Positions 6,384 to 7,747 of a stretch of DNA of 7,747 nucleotides are shown piece by piece. The notes under the pieces were generated by a model. That model was not told the DNA's origin, searched no databases, and saw only the letters and a list, made by a program, of their open reading frames with translations. The stretch comes from Salinisphaera sp. UBA6602. Its GTDB lineage: Bacteria > Pseudomonadota > Gammaproteobacteria > Nevskiales > Salinisphaeraceae. Position 1 is the stretch's first letter. Each line of letters begins with the position of its first letter. The position numbers and the translations under genes are program-made. The stretch is from contig DJIE01000135.1 in the NCBI GenBank assembly GCA_002433465.1, positions 10,409 to 18,155 on the forward strand. The letters are read 5' to 3'.

Positions 6384-6953
6384 CTAGTTCTCGTTGTTGT
6401 TGTGTTCGGTCACTTCTTGGTCGAGCTCTTGTGCCGTGGCGCTTGCGCCGCCGTGTTCGTGCTGCGAAGCAGGCAGTTCGTCGTTGACCTGGCTATCGGC
6501 CGCGCTGTTGCGATTCAGCGAGCCGCCGCTGCGATTGAAGTCTCGTACTTCGTTCGCGAGTTCGTCGGCGCGCGGGTGCTCGGTCGGGGTGCCCGCCGGG
6601 TGCTGGCTGTGATCCTGGGCTGCGTTGTCGCTGTTCAGCGAGCCGCCGCTACGATTGAAGCCCCGAACTTCATTTGCCAGTTCGTCGGCTCGTTCGTGAT
6701 CCGCCGGCATAGGCTGGGTCGGATTCCCGTCAGCGTCGATATGGGCGGTCGGCGTGCCCGCCCGGGCCGCACTGTTTTCTTTCAACGAACCGCGGTTCTG
6801 ATTGAATTTTTTGATGTCCTGCGACAATTCCTGTGCACGCGACGTTTCGTTGTTCATGTCCTGTTGCGCATGGGCAACGCCAAAGCTGCCCGCCGCGCCG
6901 GCGAGAGCGAACCCGCAGAGCAGTGCGTAACGTGTTTTTCCCGGTCTGTGCAT
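6384..6953 (-). CDS. Secreted repeat protein of unknown family (four-repeat paralogue)
   Basis: I do not recognise this 189-residue protein. The ATG at 6953 is chosen over an in-frame start at 7103 because AGGAG lies seven bases upstream and the protein then begins with a normal Sec signal peptide (basic start, core ALLCGFALAGAAGSFGV, cleavage after AHA at residue 29). The mature chain is hydrophilic, rich in Asn, Gln, His, Asp and Glu, with no cysteine or membrane segment. It has four copies of A-x2-L-x2-[DE]-[IV]-x2-[FH]-N at 40-51, 89-100, 129-140 and 174-185. The first three are followed by a Gly-Ser-Leu turn (NRGSL or SGGSL), and copies two and three are almost identical (RADELANEVR). 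Linkers between copies share AGTPT (65-69 and 120-124). The motif suggests short amphipathic helices with Asn caps, periplasmic or extracellular. The adjacent upstream gene is a paralogue; each has its own terminator. Confidence 0.82.
   Translation of the reverse strand: MHRPGKTRYALLCGFALAGAAGSFGVAHAQQDMNNETSRAQELSQDIKKFNQNRGSLKENSAARAGTPTAHIDADGNPTQPMPADHERADELANEVRGFNRSGGSLNSDNAAQDHSQHPAGTPTEHPRADELANEVRDFNRSGGSLNRNSAADSQVNDELPASQHEHGGASATAQELDQEVTEHNNNEN
6396..6839 (-). repeat. Four repeat units encoded in the four-repeat secreted protein gene
   Basis: Units occupy 6768-6839, 6621-6692, 6501-6572 and 6396-6437 (the last is short). Units two and three are 120 bases apart, equal to 40 codons, and I count 50 of 60 identical bases between 6511-6570 and 6631-6690. 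Units one and two are 147 bases apart and more diverged. All distances are multiples of three, so duplication preserved the frame. Confidence 0.85.
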
Positions 6954-6960
6954 TTGCTTT

Positions 6961-6965
6961 CTCCT
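6961..6965 (-). promoter_or_regulatory. Ribosome-binding site that fixes the start of the four-repeat secreted protein
   Basis: AGGAG on the minus strand ends seven bases before the ATG at 6953. The longer in-frame version starting at 7103 would put about 50 basic residues ahead of the signal peptide and would run through the neighbour's terminator, so it is rejected. Confidence 0.75.
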
Positions 6966-7065
6966 GGATGGTCGGCGGGTTCTAGGGCCGCCTTTATTAT
7001 GCTTCACGCTCGTGTACGGCGGTTTTCTGTACTGTGCCGTTAAATTCGAAATAAGCGCGTACTCG

Positions 7066-7071
7066 ATTATA
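7066..7071 (-). promoter_or_regulatory. Candidate -10 element for the four-repeat secreted protein gene
   Basis: A perfect TATAAT reads on the minus strand, preceded by GGG, about 112 bases before the ATG at 6953. No good -35 is seen: the proper spacing falls in the T-run of the upstream gene's terminator. If used, the leader is about 105 bases long. A second, weaker CATAAT lies at 6996-7001. Confidence 0.4.
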
Positions 7072-7085
7072 CCCATATCGGCCAC

Positions 7086-7122
7086 AAAAAAAGCCGGAAG
7101 CAATAGACTTGCTTCCGGCTTT
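7086..7122 (-). terminator. Rho-independent terminator of the three-repeat secreted protein gene
   Basis: A perfect 14-base stem (7090-7103 with 7109-7122) closes a five-base loop. Seven A residues at 7086-7092 give the T-run on the minus strand. It lies 39 bases past the stop codon of the gene ending at 7162 and separates that gene from its downstream paralogue. Its stem shares GCCGGAAG with the terminator at 6317-6350. Confidence 0.92.
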
Positions 7123-7161
7123 CTTGCTGGCAGATGCCCGCCTTGCGGGCATAGGCCCGGG

Positions 7162-7611
7162 TTAGAAGCTCAGCGCGTTCAGGTTGCCGCCGGTTTCGTT
7201 GTAGCGGGTCAGATCGGCGGCCAGCGCCTCGGTCTGCGGGTAGCTATGCGGCGTGGCATCGGCCGGCATGCTGGTTTCCGGCACCAACCCCTGGCTCGCC
7301 TGGGCGTTGTAGTTTTCGATCGCATCGCTCAGCTGCATCGCGGTCTGCGATACCTGTGCCGGCTCGTAGTCCTGCGGCAACTGCTGGCCGACAACCCGGT
7401 CCTGAGTGTGCTGACGGTTGAACGCATCCAGATCCGCGGCGAGTTGGTCAGCCATCGGATGCGTTTCGACGCTGGCGGTTTCCTGCGGCTGCGCATTGCG
7501 CGCGTTCATGTCTTCGATTGCTTCCGACTGGGCAAAGCCGAGCGAAGAGAATCCGACCAGACCTGCGATCAGGGCCGCGGAAAGGGTGGTTTTAGCGATA
7601 GCGGTGTTCAT
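7162..7611 (-). CDS. Secreted repeat protein of unknown family (three-repeat paralogue)
   Basis: I do not recognise this 149-residue protein. The ATG at 7611 has GAGGA seven to eight bases upstream. A Sec signal peptide is evident (MNTAIAKTT, core LSAALIAGLVGFSSLG, likely cleavage after GFA at residue 27). The mature protein is acidic, with no cysteine or membrane segment. Three copies of [AT]-x2-L-x2-[DA]-[LI]-x2-[FY]-N lie at 54-65, 91-102 and 127-138, spaced 37 and 36 residues apart. The last is followed by ETGGNLNALSF, matching the SGGSLN turn of the neighbouring protein. The mature start QSEAIEDMNARN also echoes QQDMNNE of the neighbour. Linkers are Pro-, Gln- and Thr-rich. The shared motif, signal peptide and adjacency indicate paralogues with related jobs in the envelope or medium; function is unknown. 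Confidence 0.82.
   Translation of the reverse strand: MNTAIAKTTLSAALIAGLVGFSSLGFAQSEAIEDMNARNAQPQETASVETHPMADQLAADLDAFNRQHTQDRVVGQQLPQDYEPAQVSQTAMQLSDAIENYNAQASQGLVPETSMPADATPHSYPQTEALAADLTRYNETGGNLNALSF
7177..7455 (-). repeat. Three repeat units encoded in the three-repeat secreted protein gene
   Basis: Units lie at 7414-7455, 7303-7344 and 7177-7233 on the minus strand, each centred on an L-x7-N core (L57/N65, L94/N102, L130/N138). They are recognisable as protein but diverged in DNA, so they look older than the 120-base duplication in the adjacent paralogue. Confidence 0.7.
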
Positions 7612-7747
7612 GGTGCGTTCCTCGTTAAAGACATTGTCGCGCTGATGAGCGCGGGGTTAAACCAAAGTCGTATTGCTATTCAGCGATGGGCTAATCGTAG
7701 GGTTCGATAGCTGTATATTCAAGGAATGCGGTGCAACATTTTTCCGA
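7612..7747 (-). promoter_or_regulatory. Upstream region and candidate promoter of the three-repeat secreted protein gene
   Basis: TTGAAT (7717-7722) and TACGAT (7694-7699) read on the minus strand with a 17-base spacer, each matching consensus at four of six positions. A small hairpin, CGCGCT-N4-AGCGCG (7638-7653), would lie in the leader, 15 bases before the Shine-Dalgarno sequence. No gene is seen between 7612 and the window end. Confidence 0.35.

Noticed and set aside
6501..6840. Spaced direct repeats considered as a CRISPR-like array
   Set aside because: The repeats are imperfect, differ in spacing (120 and 147 bases), keep the reading frame and encode a conserved protein motif, so they are coding repeats.
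6201..7043. Plus-strand frame whose start overlaps the lipoprotein stop by four bases, suggesting translational coupling
   Set aside because: It runs through two terminators and is antisense to the four-repeat gene. Its apparent internal repeats are the mirror image of that gene's repeats.
7012..7710. Plus-strand 232-residue frame opposite the three-repeat secreted protein
   Set aside because: It reads through that gene's perfect terminator hairpin and lacks a ribosome-binding site. The minus frame has a clear signal peptide and repeats.

Overview
The window comes from a GC-rich Gram-negative bacterium, most likely a gammaproteobacterium. It carries a RecC subunit that aligns along its length with my memory of the E. 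coli protein, an outer-membrane beta-barrel protein ending in Phe, a lipoprotein, and two small proteins with Sec signal peptides. The acidic loops of the barrel and the acidic small proteins would fit a marine or halophilic lineage (a Salinisphaera-like organism came to mind), but this is a low-confidence guess without a search.

Layout. (1) 1-3075, minus strand: 1025 uninterrupted codons of recC, running off the left edge with roughly the last 100 residues missing. (2) 3076-3765: a 690-base divergent intergenic region between recC and the porin gene. It holds an AT-rich stretch with a weak promoter candidate, two clean palindromes, and a long leader that can fold just before the ribosome-binding site. 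(3) 3766-5163, plus: a 465-residue porin-like barrel protein. (4) 5181-5217: a strong Rho-independent terminator hairpin only 12 bases before the GTG start of (5) 5230-6204, plus: a 324-residue lipoprotein whose C-terminal domain resembles that of FlgT. (6) 6205-6383: convergent terminators, one per strand. (7) 6384-6953 and 7162-7611, both minus: two small secreted proteins of no family I recognise. Each has its own terminator, and both are built from repeats of the same 12-residue helix-like motif.

How the parts relate. The porin and lipoprotein form a likely transcription unit in which the lipoprotein is probably made by leakage through the terminator. The two small repeat proteins are adjacent paralogues: seven copies of [AT]-x2-L-x2-[DEA]-[ILV]-x2-[FYH]-N are spread over the two, four in one and three in the other. 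This pair is the least explained and most interesting part of the window. recC is a housekeeping recombination gene and is probably unrelated to the envelope genes beside it.
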